From Cycas panzhihuaensis (lineage: Eukaryota > Cycadophyta): a stretch of 64,000 nucleotides of DNA. This document shows positions 24,060-34,852 of this stretch, in pieces. The position numbers were made by a program, and so were the translations under genes. Under the pieces are notes generated by a model. The model saw only the letters and a list, made by a program, of their open reading frames with translations. It was not told the DNA's origin and ran no database searches. Numbering within the stretch: the first letter of the stretch is position 1; every line of letters begins with the position of its first letter. Location: assembly GCA_023213395.1 (NCBI GenBank), contig CM041465.1, positions 191,587,741 through 191,651,740 on the forward strand, read 5' to 3'.

Positions 24060-24450
24060 TTAAGTCATAATAGGTGAGTAAATAATGTAAGGGATCTGAT
24101 TGAACGATCACCTTGGTAGTGTTCCAGGAGTAAGTAGTTCCTAAGCGTCTTGGTTGCATATACCGAGGAGAGACATTCCTTCTCAACTGGAGAGTAGTTG
24201 AGTTCGGTAGTCATGTGAGTGCGGCTCATGAAGTAGATGGCCTTCTCAGTTCACAGATCGTCCTCTAGGCTAGCATAGTGCCCAAGGACCCATCGATCAC
24301 CGAGGTATATAGGATGAAGGGCCTATCAAAGCAAGGGGGCACCAATGTCAGAGCAGAAGCAAGGGCTTCCTTAAATCCTTCATAAGCTTGTTAGGCCTTA
24401 GATGACCAAACAAACATGGCTCCCTTCTTCAATTGGTTAGTAAGGGATTT
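24060..24450 (-). pseudogene. Tat RNase H (RT-linked)
   Basis: After the RT, the minus strand reads VWSSKAxQAYEGFKEALAS, then FILYTSVIDGSLGTMLA and, after a frame change, RYMQPRRLGTTYSWNTTKVIVQSDPLHYLLT (family KLRHYLLGHTTKVIVRSDP). Normal Ty3/Gypsy position between RT and integrase, distinct from the second RNase H at 18424-18823. Confidence 0.75.
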
Positions 24451-25160
24451 GGCATTTATGGTGAAGTTTGTTAAGAAATGCCTAAGAAATTCGAGCCTAC
24501 CTAGAAACGACTTAATCTATCGTTGAGTTCTAGGCGGCAGCATGTTAAGGATTGCCTTGACTTTATCAAGGTCAATTTGAATTCCTTGTTTCGATATAAG
24601 AAACCCAAGGAGTTTTCTAGAAGTGACGGCAAATACGTATTTGAGCGAATTGAGACTTACGTGGTACTTGCGGTATCGTGTGAAGATGGCCCACAAGTCT
24701 AAGGGATGATGGGCTCTAACATGTGAAAGACCCATTGTGTCGTCCATAAAGACCTCCAACGTGTTGTTGATAAGGTTGTGGAAGATGAAATGCATCACCC
24801 TTTAATAAGTGGCATCTATATTTTTCAGTCTGAAGGGCATCATCTTATAGGCGAAGGTACCCCACAGGGTGGTGAAGGCCGTCTTATGGCAGTCTTCAGG
24901 AGAGATTTAAATTTCATTATAACTGAAAAAGCCATCCATTAAGGACATGACTTCGAATCTGATGGTTCGATCAATGATCTGATTGATAAAAGGGAGTGGG
25001 AAATTATCCTTAGGACATGCATTATTGATGTCATGGAAGTCAACGCATATCCAGATGGTTCCGTTCTTTTTAGCAATGGGAACGATGTTAGACACCCATT
25101 TAGGATAGTTAATGGAAGTGATAAGTCCTGCATCTAAGAGTTTCTCAACCTCCATTTTGA
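24451..25160 (-). pseudogene. Tat reverse transcriptase
   Basis: From 25155: MEVEKLLDAGLITSINYPKW, NGTIWICVDFHDINNACPKD, FPLPFINQIIDRT, MSLMDGFFSYNEI, then HKTAFTTLWGTFAYKMMPF and EVFMDDTMG (the FxDD active site, about 24731-24756), followed by KLLGFLISKQGIQIDLDK. All RT blocks are present in order. Stops after FFSYNEI and after DATY break it. Confidence 0.9.
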
Positions 25161-26199
25161 CAGTAGCTAAGAGTTTAGGATGAAGTAGGCGTTATTTCTA
25201 GCGCGCGGGGTGAGCACTAGGAATGGTAGTAAGGTTGTGGGTGACAATGGAAGGGTTGATTCCCTTAATATCAGAGTAATCCCATGCAAAAACATCTTAG
25301 AACTCCTAGAGCAAAAGGGAGTATTCCCTCACCTCATCAGGAGAACATTCGATCCCCACCTTAATGACCTTACTTGGGGCGAGGACTATATCCTAGGTTG
25401 CCCCCATGCACATGGCATTCCCTCCTCAAAATAAAGTGGGGTAAGGTCAACGAGAGGAGACAGAACATGAGATGGGATTGGGTCAGCGCGAGTGGACCCA
25501 ATTGCTAAGACCTTCTGGTGGCCAAGTCTATGGTAACTAGAAGGAAGGTTGGGCGCAGAGCCCGCTAAGTGCTCAAGTAGAGCCTCGTCGTCTTCAAAGT
25601 AATCCACCTCGTAGATGACCTTACTTTGAATAGACGAGGCACAAGAGGAAGTAGGAGCAGCAGGGCCATGGTGGTTGGCAAGCTACCCAACATCCCCAAA
25701 AGACTCTAAGGGAGAGTTGGGAAGGGGCCCCTCGTAAGGGGCAAAAGGAAGTTCCTCAGATTCATCACCTGCAGGGGGTGATGAAGAGGAAGAGTCAAGG
25801 ATCAGTGGATCAATACGAGCAATAACATATGATATAAGGGGATGATCGGTCTCTCCAATGAGAGGGGTCTTAGGTTGGGACCTAGAACAAGGAGGGTGCC
25901 TCCTACTAGTGTGAAGGAAAGAAACAAGGTGAGGAAGGTCCTTGTCCTCACCACAGGACTCGTCATCACTAAATATGTCAAGGTACCCATAGCTTCTAAC
26001 ATAAATAAGGCCCGAAGCAGGCAAGGCTCGGGAAGAAGATCACGGGATCTCCTTGAGGATGAGATGAATCGATTATCTTGGATAGAACAAGCTGAGGCAT
26101 GGGTGGAAGGGCCTTTGTCCCCCTTCTCACGACCATGGCTCACTTGGTTGGTTTGACAAGATTGTTTAATAGGTGGGCGTTCGCGAGAAACAACCCTCA

Positions 26200-26560
26200 T
26201 TCACCCATCATGGATGAGCTTGAGTTGCCCCCAGTGGGTTGAACACACGACCCCCATCTAATCAAGCTATGGTCGACCCAAAAGAATATTGTAGTCGACA
26301 TCTATATCGAGGACTACAATGTCGATGAGGATGGTCTTGTCCTCAAGAGTGAGAGGGATCGAAACGGATCCTAAGGGAGTTTTCTTGCTGCTATCGTAGC
26401 CTTGACATCGCCATGGAATGGGTTCCAAGGCAGAAATGTCAAGCTCTTACATGACACGCAAGGGCATGGCATTAACGGAAGAACCATTGTCGACAACGGT
26501 CCTTCATAAAGTGCAATCAGGTGTATCGATAGTAATGGTGAAAGGGAAGTTCCACTAGCA
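26200..26560 (-). pseudogene. Tat aspartic protease
   Basis: The minus strand shows TVVDNGSSVNAMPL (D-N/S-G-S active site, about 26468-26510), ISALEPIPWRCQGYD and DVDYNILLGRP*LD, the standard retropepsin plan of Tat elements. Two W codons are now stops. Lies between gag and RT as expected. Confidence 0.8.
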
Positions 26561-27312
26561 CTCCCTTTCATAAGCAAGAGGAAAGTCTTTAGGATCGAAG
26601 GAAATGATGGGCTCATAACCTTGGGCAATACCCAAAGCGTGAATGGGCGCGTCACCTAATCCTAAAGCTTCCAAAAGGAGCATTCATTGTTTAGGACAAC
26701 TTCTCAAGACATCCATAATGGACATCCCAGTAGCCACGGTACAAAGCTCATCGATAATAGAAAAGGACTTCCCCTTAACCATAGGTTGAGGAAGGGCTCT
26801 CCTGAAGTCATAGCAACCAGGACGAACGGGAATGGTCTTGGGAAGTAAAGGGACTTCTGGAAGGGAGGTTTCCAGAAGAGGATCAGGATGTGGAATGGAT
26901 GAAGAGCTGTCAGTTGCCTCGTTAGCAGCTTGAGACCGAGTCAAGGCATATAGAGGGGTGGCCTCAAGCATCTGGATCACCTTCTTTCCTTTATTCTAGG
27001 ACTGCAAAGGTGAAGGGGTACGATGATCTGGGGAATGTAAGGAAGAAGACGAACCCCACGTGCCCTTCCCTTTACCGTGTGAAGGATGTAGGTTCAGAGA
27101 TCTTCCCTGATTCCAGTTGTTCTTTAGTTGAGAGTTGCGATCATACTCCCCATACTTGGAGAATGGATCTCTATGGACCGGTTGGTCAAGGTTGGGCCTT
27201 GAGGCCCGTTTGGGAGATGGGTCGCGTTGCGAGGCATCCCTAGGATGTTGAACCTGGCAACACGAATCATCATGGAAACATTCTCCATGAACGAAACACT
27301 ACTTTTTCTCAA
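26561..27312 (-). pseudogene. Tat gag, C-terminal part
   Basis: Contains CFVHGECFHDDSCCQV-like Cys/His text near 27240-27300, the charged segment DASQRDPSPKRASRP, and LYALTRSQAANEATDSS through VLRSCPKQ. Continues the gag interrupted by the mitochondrial insertion. Confidence 0.65.
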
Positions 27313-27480
27313 GTGAGGAATTAGATAGTGTATCCCCCTTGGCCATATAATTATGCAATTCTTGGAAATTCAAAACCCAATTTCACCTATAAATCCTCTG
27401 ATCCAAATGGAAGAGAAGTTCTGATATCTCTACCTCTTACTGTTGGAGGGACGACCATCCACTGAACTACTAAATAAATG
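27313..27480 (+). pseudogene. nad4: Mitochondrial nad4 exon 3 fragment, second part, plus orientation
   Basis: Plus strand reads WPYNYAILGNSKPNF, then YKSSDPNGREVLISLPL, matching NADH dehydrogenase subunit 4 after the ...AAYSLW segment (family LWLYNR..GNLKPxF..KFSDLNGREV). S and P where the protein has L or F look like unedited C-to-U sites. It begins with GTATCCCCCTTGG, the same bases that end the oppositely oriented piece, so the exon is continued but inverted. Downstream of LPL the match fades; 27480 is a soft limit. Confidence 0.75.
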
Positions 27481-27579
27481 GTATGATTAAACAATGTGAT
27501 CACGATATTGTAGGTGCTCGCGATGGGACAGATGCAACTTACCTCATCAATAATGGTTGATGTAGCCTATTGCAAAAGT

Positions 27580-28200
27580 CCCTTTACCCCAAGGGGGATA
27601 CGCTGTGTCTAAAATCATCCCAAGCGCTGCTGATGTGGCTACTAAGCCATTTCTTTGGAAAGCTCCTATTAAGATGGGAAATTCCCTCATACAGCTGCTA
27701 GTACCAGGTAAACCCATATTGGCTAAAGTGGAAAAGAAGAAAATGGTAGAGGGATTTGACATGGTGCTTATTGAACCTCCATAATATTTAGTAGGTCGAG
27801 TCTTATGTTGGTCATATGGAACACCAACACATGGAAAAGGGACTGAAGGAACTGGTCCATGACTTGATATCGATAGAATACTACCTCCAATTCCTTGTAT
27901 GTTCGATAGAGTGAAATATTCCCCACTGATCAGAGTATGTTGATTGCCCTTCAAACCGTACAAGATAGTTTCCACCTATCATACGGCTTTCTAACTCCGC
28001 TTATTTTTCTGGTTGTTCCGCTCCATCAGATCGATGGTAGTATCTGAGATCTGTTACTGGGGTAATGAACTGGAAGGGCGACATTCACCACTTCTTCTTA
28101 AGCAAGGAATCAGACTTCCTTACTTGAGAGGACTGGGTGTTGCCGCCCTTGGAAGGAGTGCCTTGGGAATCTTATTGGATTGGTTTATTGGATATGAGTG
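27580..28200 (-). pseudogene. nad4: Mitochondrial nad4 fragment: intron end plus exon 3 (NUMT)
   Basis: From about 27903 leftward: NIQGIGGSIL, CVGVPYDQHKTRP, KYYGGSISTMSNPSTIFFF, TLANMGLPGTSSC, LIGAFQRNGLVATSAALGMIL, ending AYPPW. This is NAD4 (complex I, inner mitochondrial membrane) exon 3. Numerous Pro/Ser at Leu/Phe positions fit unedited plant mitochondrial DNA. Directly upstream lies a group II intron domain V, as expected for the second nad4 intron. Right edge uncertain (28030-28200), because gag-like and intron-like text meet there. A dead nuclear copy of organelle DNA inside gag of a retrotransposon. Confidence 0.85.
27953..27991 (-). ncRNA. Group II intron domain V (nad4 intron relic)
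   Basis: Minus strand AAAGCCGTATGATAGG then GGAAACTATCTTGTACGGTTT: AGCCGTA/TACGGTT lower stem, bulge, upper stem and GNRA-type loop of domain V. A domain-VI-like stretch follows before exon 3. Not functional in the nucleus. Confidence 0.8.
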
Positions 28201-28204
28201 ATGA

Positions 28205-30045
28205 AGGAGCTTAAAGTTTAAGTTCCCTCATTATACGTTCGAATGAACGTATGGCAAGGGTAAGTGTGTCTAGGGTCTTCTCGGTTGAGTGTGAAGAAGA
28301 CCTAGTAAGCTGTTGAGGTTTAGTTTCTTTAGTTGGGGGAGGTGCCTCACGTCACTGTGAGAGCTTAAGGGGCTTCTTGAGTCCAGCCTGGATCTCAATA
28401 GCTTCAAGTACCAAGCACTTTGCGATGGCAGAATCACATGTGGTTACCCCCATCTTAAGGACTTCCACATTAATTTCAGGGCGTAGTGCATTGACAAAGA
28501 TATCCCTCTTCAATTCCTCAGGCAAAGTAGCCTTGGTGGAATGGAGGAGGTCATGGAATTATCACACAAAGTCACGATTTATCTCATCATGACCTTGTTT
28601 AAGCGAGATGAGAGATTTCATTCCACTTTCAAAAGGACGAGCCACGTCAAAATAGTTGATGAACTCATCCACAAGTTGCTGCAATGAGTGGGTAGGTGCT
28701 AGAACCATTTGAGGGCATCACCTTGAAGGGATCATGGAAATAGTTTCATTAATATGTGATCGTAGGCCCAATAGTCTATGCATGCCATAGAGAAACTATA
28801 GATATGCTCTACTGGATCCTGCGATGAAGTTCTATCAAACTTAGGAACTTCAGGGGGATGGGGCAGTAAGTTGGTTCTTAGTCCCTCGATAGACAAGGGT
28901 GTCGATCTATAATCCACAAAGGGACGTTCCCTCGCCTGGATCATAGGATCAAAAAAAGATGAAGAAGGCAATGAACAAGGAGCAGATGGAGGTGGAAGGC
29001 CTATCCCTCCTTGAGGAAATGCCCCTTGTTGAAAAGGGACTTGAGGATAAGTGCTTTGAAATGAAGTTGGGCTTCCTTGCGAAGGCGTTGCATAAGGAGC
29101 TATGCAAGATGGTGGAAATGAGGGGTGAGAGACTGGGTTCTACCCATATGGGCCACCCATAGGTGGCACGACCTCATATGGGTGTAAAGGGTCCATCCCA
29201 TAAACAAGAATGTGGTTCCCTTTACCATGGCCCCAAGGTTAAGATGTATAGCTTGGGGGGACGTAAAGAGAAGGACCACTGGGTTGGGTTTGGGCGCATG
29301 TAGAGACAGGTCCCACATGACTAGAAGTAGAGGCATTAGTAGGCCCTCTAGGCCTACTAGGGAATCGTCACGCCACATTAAGAGGTGGCATGTTGGCTTG
29401 ACTAGGAGAGGTATGCTAACCCCAAGCTAGGAGAAAGACATCTTGCAAGAGGTCCACTGAAGAGTTAGGACCGTGATGAGAAGTAAGCGACATAATGGAT
29501 GTCCCTAGAGTAGATGTAAAGATCGAATAGGACAGATACGGTAGGATAAATGGGTTACTTGTTGTAGGTGGAGTAGAAGTGGATGAAGGTATTGGGGTAG
29601 ACGTGGATGAGGAAGGTGCCCCACCACACAAAGTGTCTTCAAACCACTTAAGATGTGGTTGAAGGCGAGCGGCCCAAAAGCACTCGTTGAGGGCTTCAAC
29701 CATATCGATAAGAGGGGTATCCTCCTGATCGTAAGAGGTGGATGGGACCTCAAATGAAGTGGTCCCCTCAGGGCACTCCTCATAAGAATCACCACTTGGG
29801 TGATGAATCTCAAGAGAAGACGGGTGTTGTTGATCATCTGGATAGTAGATAGGATGATCATCCCTATGGGTAGATTCTAGAAAGGATGTGGGAAACTCGT
29901 GAGTTCCAAAAGCAAAGGCAAGGTATGCCTAATCCGAAGGATATCCTTCCATTATCGAATTAGAATTTAATGATGGAAGGAGGCGGTATGTGGGGTCTTC
30001 TAATAATGAAGGCAAACCTCGTAGGTGACGTGAGAAGCATCGCAT
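28205..30045 (-). pseudogene. Tat gag, N-terminal and core part
   Basis: ATG at 30045 (MRCFSRHLRGLPSLLED), shared with the second Tat copy at 63389. Then VPSTSYDQEDTP and MVEALNECFWAARLQPHLKWFE, a Pro/Ser-rich linker, and the capsid core PEVPKFDRTSSQDPVEHIYSF, YDHILMKLFP, LQGDALKWFQHLPTHS, then PFESGMKSLISLKQGHDEI, ending with RSFERIMREL. Stops replace W and Q codons in several places. Confidence 0.8.
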
Positions 30046-30188
30046 ATAAAACTTACCAATGCATTAGAAGAGAAGAAAGAATACAAAGTATACATTGGGG
30101 GCTGCCCAATGAAAAGGACAAGAGGGAGAAAGCTATTAAAAGGTAGTAGCACCAATAGGAAGAGATGGAATTGGCTCTTATACTGGCA

Positions 30189-30209
30189 GGTCCCCAGTAT
30201 GGTCGCCAG
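30189..30209 (-). other. PBS of the Tat element
   Basis: Minus strand CTGGCGACCATACTGGGGACC directly after the 5' LTR; the TGGCGAC...CTGGGGAC form is typical of Tat/Ogre elements (tRNA-Arg primer by family knowledge). Confidence 0.8.
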
Positions 30210-32981
30210 TGGAACCGCATCTGCGGGATGGTCACTATGCTTGATAGGAATCAAGATGGTCAACAGCTGAAGCTAGGGGTATGGATGGAAACCTATAAGC
30301 AAGAGGGAACACCACACAAGGCGTATGTGTGCTAGAGCGCGAGTTCGGGACCCGTGAATGCCACCGAACTACCTCAGAGTAGCTTTCAAATTCGAGAGGG
30401 AAGACACACACGGGGGTACCTCAGATGGTCTCAAAGAGGAAGGTCCTCCTACCCTTGGATGGTTGGAAGGGGAGAGGAGAGACTCTCGAAGGAGGGGTTC
30501 CTATGGCGAAGGAACATGAGATAGAAGAGTATGGGCAAAGGGCCTAGGACAAACGTAGGTAGGCTTCCCTTAGGTTAATTGGCCTAAAGCAAATCTAACC
30601 AAGGAAAGGGATGGGAAAAGGGTGACTAAGAGCTACTCTCCCTATCTCTCTCTCTTTCATTCAATAACAAAAGGCTAAGAGAAAAAAAGGGAACAAATGT
30701 CTTATATGTATTCAAGCATGCAAGCTAAATGAAATGCAACTAAGGGTGCTTTAAGACTATATGGGAAAAAATGGGGAGGAATGTAGTCCCTACTATGTCC
30801 TTTTCCTATAAAAGACAAGTACACAACACACTTATGCAAGTAGTTAGTTTATTACCCCTTTTTACCTTTATGTGATCTATTAAGCAAATGCAATAGATAT
30901 TAGATAAGAGCATAAAAAGGGAAGGGGTGGATAGAGAGAGGGAACACATACCCGGGAAGTGTAGCGGTTGATGAAGAACTTCACTTGCGCGTAACGTATG
31001 CCCTCTTGCCAATAGTTGGTGCATAACCAAAGTTGGTGTGGAAAATAGGGGCTTCCTTACCTTCCTCGTACAAAAGACAAAGTGAAGTAGGAAAAGCAAA
31101 GAAAGCGAGTAAATGTACCAAGAAGTAAGCAAAGCAGAAGAGAAGAGAAGGATGAAGGCTTACACAGGTCGTCGTTTTCTCTTCACAAATGTCACTTCAA
31201 ACCTGCATCCACAGGAGTCTTTCCCTTCCAAGAAGGGGCTGTAAGATACTATATAGGTAAATATATGATATAAATGCTAAAATTTTATATTTTAGGTTAG
31301 TAGAACTACTACTAAAAATAATTCTACTTTCCTCAAAGAAAAACCATGCATGCTAAGCAAGAAGGTGAAGGGTACCCTCAAGAAGGAAAAACCCTCTGCT
31401 AAAGGTTTTCCACGCAGCCTCAAAATATAGTAAGGTAAGGGTTATGTGACAGTCTATGAACAACAAATAAGCATGGGGATGAATGATGTATGATGTAAGA
31501 GAGATACTTAGGTAATGTAGTCGCTACTGGATAATGAATCACCACATAAGCCTCACCGAAGGTCTAAACGGGTGCTAGATAAGATTAGGGGCATAAAGAA
31601 GGCCCAAAGGAAGAGCGTGCAGGTCTAGAATCAATGCAGCAAGGGTTGTGCATGTTGATATCTAGCGCAGGCTTGGATTCCACCCACTCCTAGTTAACTC
31701 AAGGAAAGCATGGGCATAAGAGAGGAAGGAAGGGAAGGGGTTTTCCCTTGGGGAGTAGGTTTAACTGGGATGGATCCTGCTTTACTCCCTTCTCCCAATC
31801 CTTGTATGCCCTCTCTTGCAGCTTTGTTGAAGAAAACCAACAGAGAAATGGGATGGAAATCAAGGTATACAAAGCCAAACACAAAGAAAAGTAATCCTTT
31901 CTACAACCAAAGGATAAAAGAGAAGGAAAAATACACTTTCAAATAGACTCTAATGGAACGAATACATACTAAATCATGAAAATAAAGTAAAGGGTACCCT
32001 CTTTGAAAGGTGAGTTAAGAGGCGGTTACCCACAACAACCAGGAAAAGAGCAGGTCCTACAAGGTTTGCAGGGTATTTCCTAAAGTGGAGTTGTAGAAGA
32101 CACTTACTGGGTGAAGTTGAGGAAGAACCAAAGAGATCTTACTTGTAAATGCTTGGAGGAGGGTCTCCCACCATAAAACAGAGCTGCTACAGGTGGATAC
32201 TAAGCTGGAATGGCAGAAAACGTAGACTTGGGGGCACACCTATGAAGGAGAGGAGGAAGGACCAAAATTATAGGAGTAGAACGTGATGTTTGAGAGCCAA
32301 GAGATATGAAATGAGGAACTTTTTGGGATACATACTCATCCCAACCCTAAGCGAGCAATTAGGGTGCGAATAGGGCTGAGTTGGTCATTTATCCATGTGG
32401 CAATTCTACGAAAAGAGTGAGAATTGCCATGTCGGATAAAAAAAATAAAGGGAACAGTCGCACTGAGGTAAACTTCATGGTACCACTTAGTTTACAGTGG
32501 TGCGAGACTAGGAGACTAAAATGGCAATGGCCAAGGTTCTGGGAGCCCTAGAAAGAGGTGTGGCAAGCCTAGGAGGGGTTGGCCCTCATGTCTAAGTGGC
32601 TATGTGAACTAGACCAAATGAGACACTAAGAGCTAGAAATCCTAGAAATGTCATGATAGGGACACAGGATCAGGGTATGAGCAGATCATACCAATTGAGC
32701 GAGGACTGAGGTAACATAGAGGTAGTGCGGAAGGTTGTAGAATGCCATGTGGATGCCTACCTTGCAGAAAAGTAGGGCCCACAGGTCGTCATAGGCTAAA
32801 AGTATGACAAGTAGCATGATCAAGCAGTAGATGCAAGGTAATCACACAAATGTGGCAGTCAATCGTGCAATGAGATAATGCTTCAATCTAGCTTTCCAAA
32901 TAAACAATAAAGGTGGAAAGGAAGAAGCATACATGCTTACAGGTCGACCTATGCATATCCATTCCTGGTAGCCAGGAAACA
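30210..32981 (-). repeat. 5' LTR of the Tat element
   Basis: 2772 bp; minus strand starts TGTTTCCTGGCTACCAGGAA and ends ...GGTTCCA. Same family as 15205-17958 and 60078-63176. Confidence 0.9.
32468..32495. promoter_or_regulatory. LTR palindrome
   Basis: GTAAACTTCATGGTACCACTTAGTTTAC-type dyad (arms GTAAACT/AGTTTAC, centre TGGTACCA), about 490 bp from the LTR start. Confidence 0.5.
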
Positions 32982-33530
32982 CCAACATACCATCACTTAA
33001 CATATATGGTTAAAATATAAAAGGATGAAAAAAAAAAACTTAGAATTCTAAAGAAAGGAAAGTGAATGCCACACCCTTTGTTTAATTAAGGGAAGAAGAT
33101 AGGATGGGAGATTTTCTCTTATGCCTCCTATTTTTTTTGTATTCAAAGATAAAGATATGAAGACCTTAATATAAATAGTCTTTATATAAAGATATTGAGA
33201 TAGTAGTATTAGTTATACATTTCCTTTTTATAAAGAGAACATTATGGCATAAATAATGAAGAGAATACATGCCTTTTAATTATTTAGTAGTGTTTAAATG
33301 CAATGGTTTTTCTATCTTTACTTAAGATAAGGTTAAGGAGTATGAATTCATTCCATCTAGATCCATAAGATTTAGTTATGAGTTATGGATCTAATTCATT
33401 CCATCTAGATCCATAAGATTTAGCTATGAGTTATGGATCTAATTCATTCAATCTAGATCCATAAGATTTAGCTATGAGTTATGGATCTAATTCATTCCAA
33501 AGGTATAAGTTGATGATAAATCGATCTTAG
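32982..33530. repeat. Direct repeat B, right copy
   Basis: Begins exactly at the Tat LTR end with CCAACATACC and ends ATCGATCTTAG. Holds three full 48-bp units (33347-33490) against one in the left copy. Confidence 0.9.
33347..33490. repeat. 48-bp hairpin minisatellite, 3 units
   Basis: Three consecutive 48-bp units, each containing TAGATCCATAA and its inverted complement TTATGGATCTA separated by 14 nt. Confidence 0.95.
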
Positions 33531-34460
33531 ACTTGTTACAACCCAACATTGCCCGTAATGCCCTATAGCAAAAATAATATCCTTGAATAAAGAAAACCCA
33601 TGTGGATTCAATTTAAAGTAAGAAGAATTAACAAAAGAGATCAACATTGTACAAATAACATGCTTACAAATTGAACTATATGTTAGAATTTAAAAAAATC
33701 CCATTTAATGAACCATGGGCTATGATGCCCTTTTGGAAACATGATAGAATCAGAGCAATGATTAGTAAGTAAACAATAGAAATGGCATAAATATAATTGC
33801 ATAATGATTTACAAAAAATAATCTTGTATTAAATCATAAATGAGTACAATAACTCACAATATACCCTCCTTACATCAATGCATCAATTCAATGACTACAC
33901 ACTAAATCCCCTTAATGAGAGTAAGACCACTCCTCATATTAGTGTAAGCTAAGAATAAAATTGTATAATAAAGAAACATTAAGGTATAATTGTACAAGAA
34001 GAAAACATGAAGGTAAAACTCATGCATGATGTTGCATGGTAGAAGAGAAATATAAAAACATACTTCTTTAGGGAACCTACCTAATGTAATTCATTAGTTA
34101 ATATGAGTAAGAATTTTTAACACTTACTCATAATATACAATTCATTATGCCTCATATATAAGAGATTTTTTATCTTATCAAGATTTAATGCCTTAGTGAG
34201 AATATCAATATGTTAAACCTCAGTGGGATAATAAACCAACTTAACTATCCTACACTACACCTACTTTTACACAAAGTGATTTGGACCAAGTTAGATGAGA
34301 AATATTTGTATCATACCCAACTACTTTGTGTTGGCTATTATCACTTAAAATAATGGATTGGTTATAACTACCTTTGAGTTCACTAACCCATTCTTCATGA
34401 ATAACACTAAACAAAAAATCTTTCTCATTATCTATAGATAAAGCAATAGATTTCTTGACT
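33531..34460 (-). pseudogene. Copia 3' end: RNase H C-terminus, PPT and LTR start
   Basis: Minus strand: KKSIALSIDNEKDFL and VSELKGSYNQSIILSDNSQ (RNase H, family SKKQKSIALS..EAEY), then VKLVYYPTEV and HIDILTKALNLDKIKNL (family LEY..TEDQ.ADILTKPL). A PPT-like ATTAAGGGGA lies at 33907-33916 and is followed by an AT-rich LTR-like piece down to 33531. Cut on the left by repeat B and on the right by the Gypsy insertion. Several stops. Confidence 0.6.
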
Positions 34461-34465
34461 TTCTT
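34461..34465. other. Target site duplication TTCTT (left)
   Basis: TTCTT here and at 49416-49420 flank the Gypsy element. Confidence 0.85.
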
Positions 34466-34837
34466 TGTTACATAACTTATCTAGCTAAGTTATATAAACC
34501 ACTATGGAACTTTGTGCATGTGCTGCCTAGCAGACCAATAGTATGCATGGTACTGTGATCGATAGAATGTAAGGCCGTTTAGGCCACCAATAGGATTACA
34601 TGTATAAGATCCTATTTTGTCTATATAAGGGTCATAAATTGTAAATGATGGTTATCTTGATAGAACATTTTTATAAAGATTGTGCTGTGGTACTTTCTAT
34701 ATTTTGGTGATCATTTAGAGCTCTGGTGTTCCTGTGAAGCCCTTGGTTAGTTTGTTTGCTTTGTTGGATAAGTAGACACTGCTGCGACTGTCAAATTTTT
34801 TGCTATCTCAAGAGTATCGGCAAGAAGAAACATTCCA
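34466..34837 (+). repeat. 5' LTR of the chromovirus
   Basis: 372 bp, TGTTACATAAC...ATTCCA. A TATATAAGGG-type TATA box (about 34621-34631) suits its promoter. About 35 differences from the 3' LTR by my count, mostly transitions. Confidence 0.95.
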
Positions 34838-34839
34838 AG

Positions 34840-34852
34840 TGGTATTAGAGCT
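34840..34852 (+). other. PBS of the chromovirus
   Basis: TGGTATTAGAGCT two nucleotides after the LTR; initiator tRNA-Met type with one change. Confidence 0.75.

Larger units (their letters stand above)
15205..32981 (-). mobile_element. Tat-type Ty3/Gypsy retrotransposon, 17.8 kb
   Basis: LTRs of about 2.75 kb, a tRNA-Arg-like PBS (CTGGCGACCATACTGGGGACC) and a PPT give a minus-strand element. Order 5' to 3': LTR, PBS, gag, protease, RT, RNase H, integrase, antisense ORF, second RNase H, PPT, LTR. Size, PBS, antisense extra ORF and dual RNase H are known traits of the Tat lineage. The flanking five bases differ (AGAAG left, CCAAC right), so there is no TSD. Many in-frame stops make it inactive. 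A mitochondrial fragment sits in gag. Confidence 0.9.

Noticed and set aside
14671-33530. Repeat B as LTRs of one giant element
   Set aside because: B lacks TG/CA ends, PBS and PPT, and all internal sequence belongs to the Tat element with its own LTRs.
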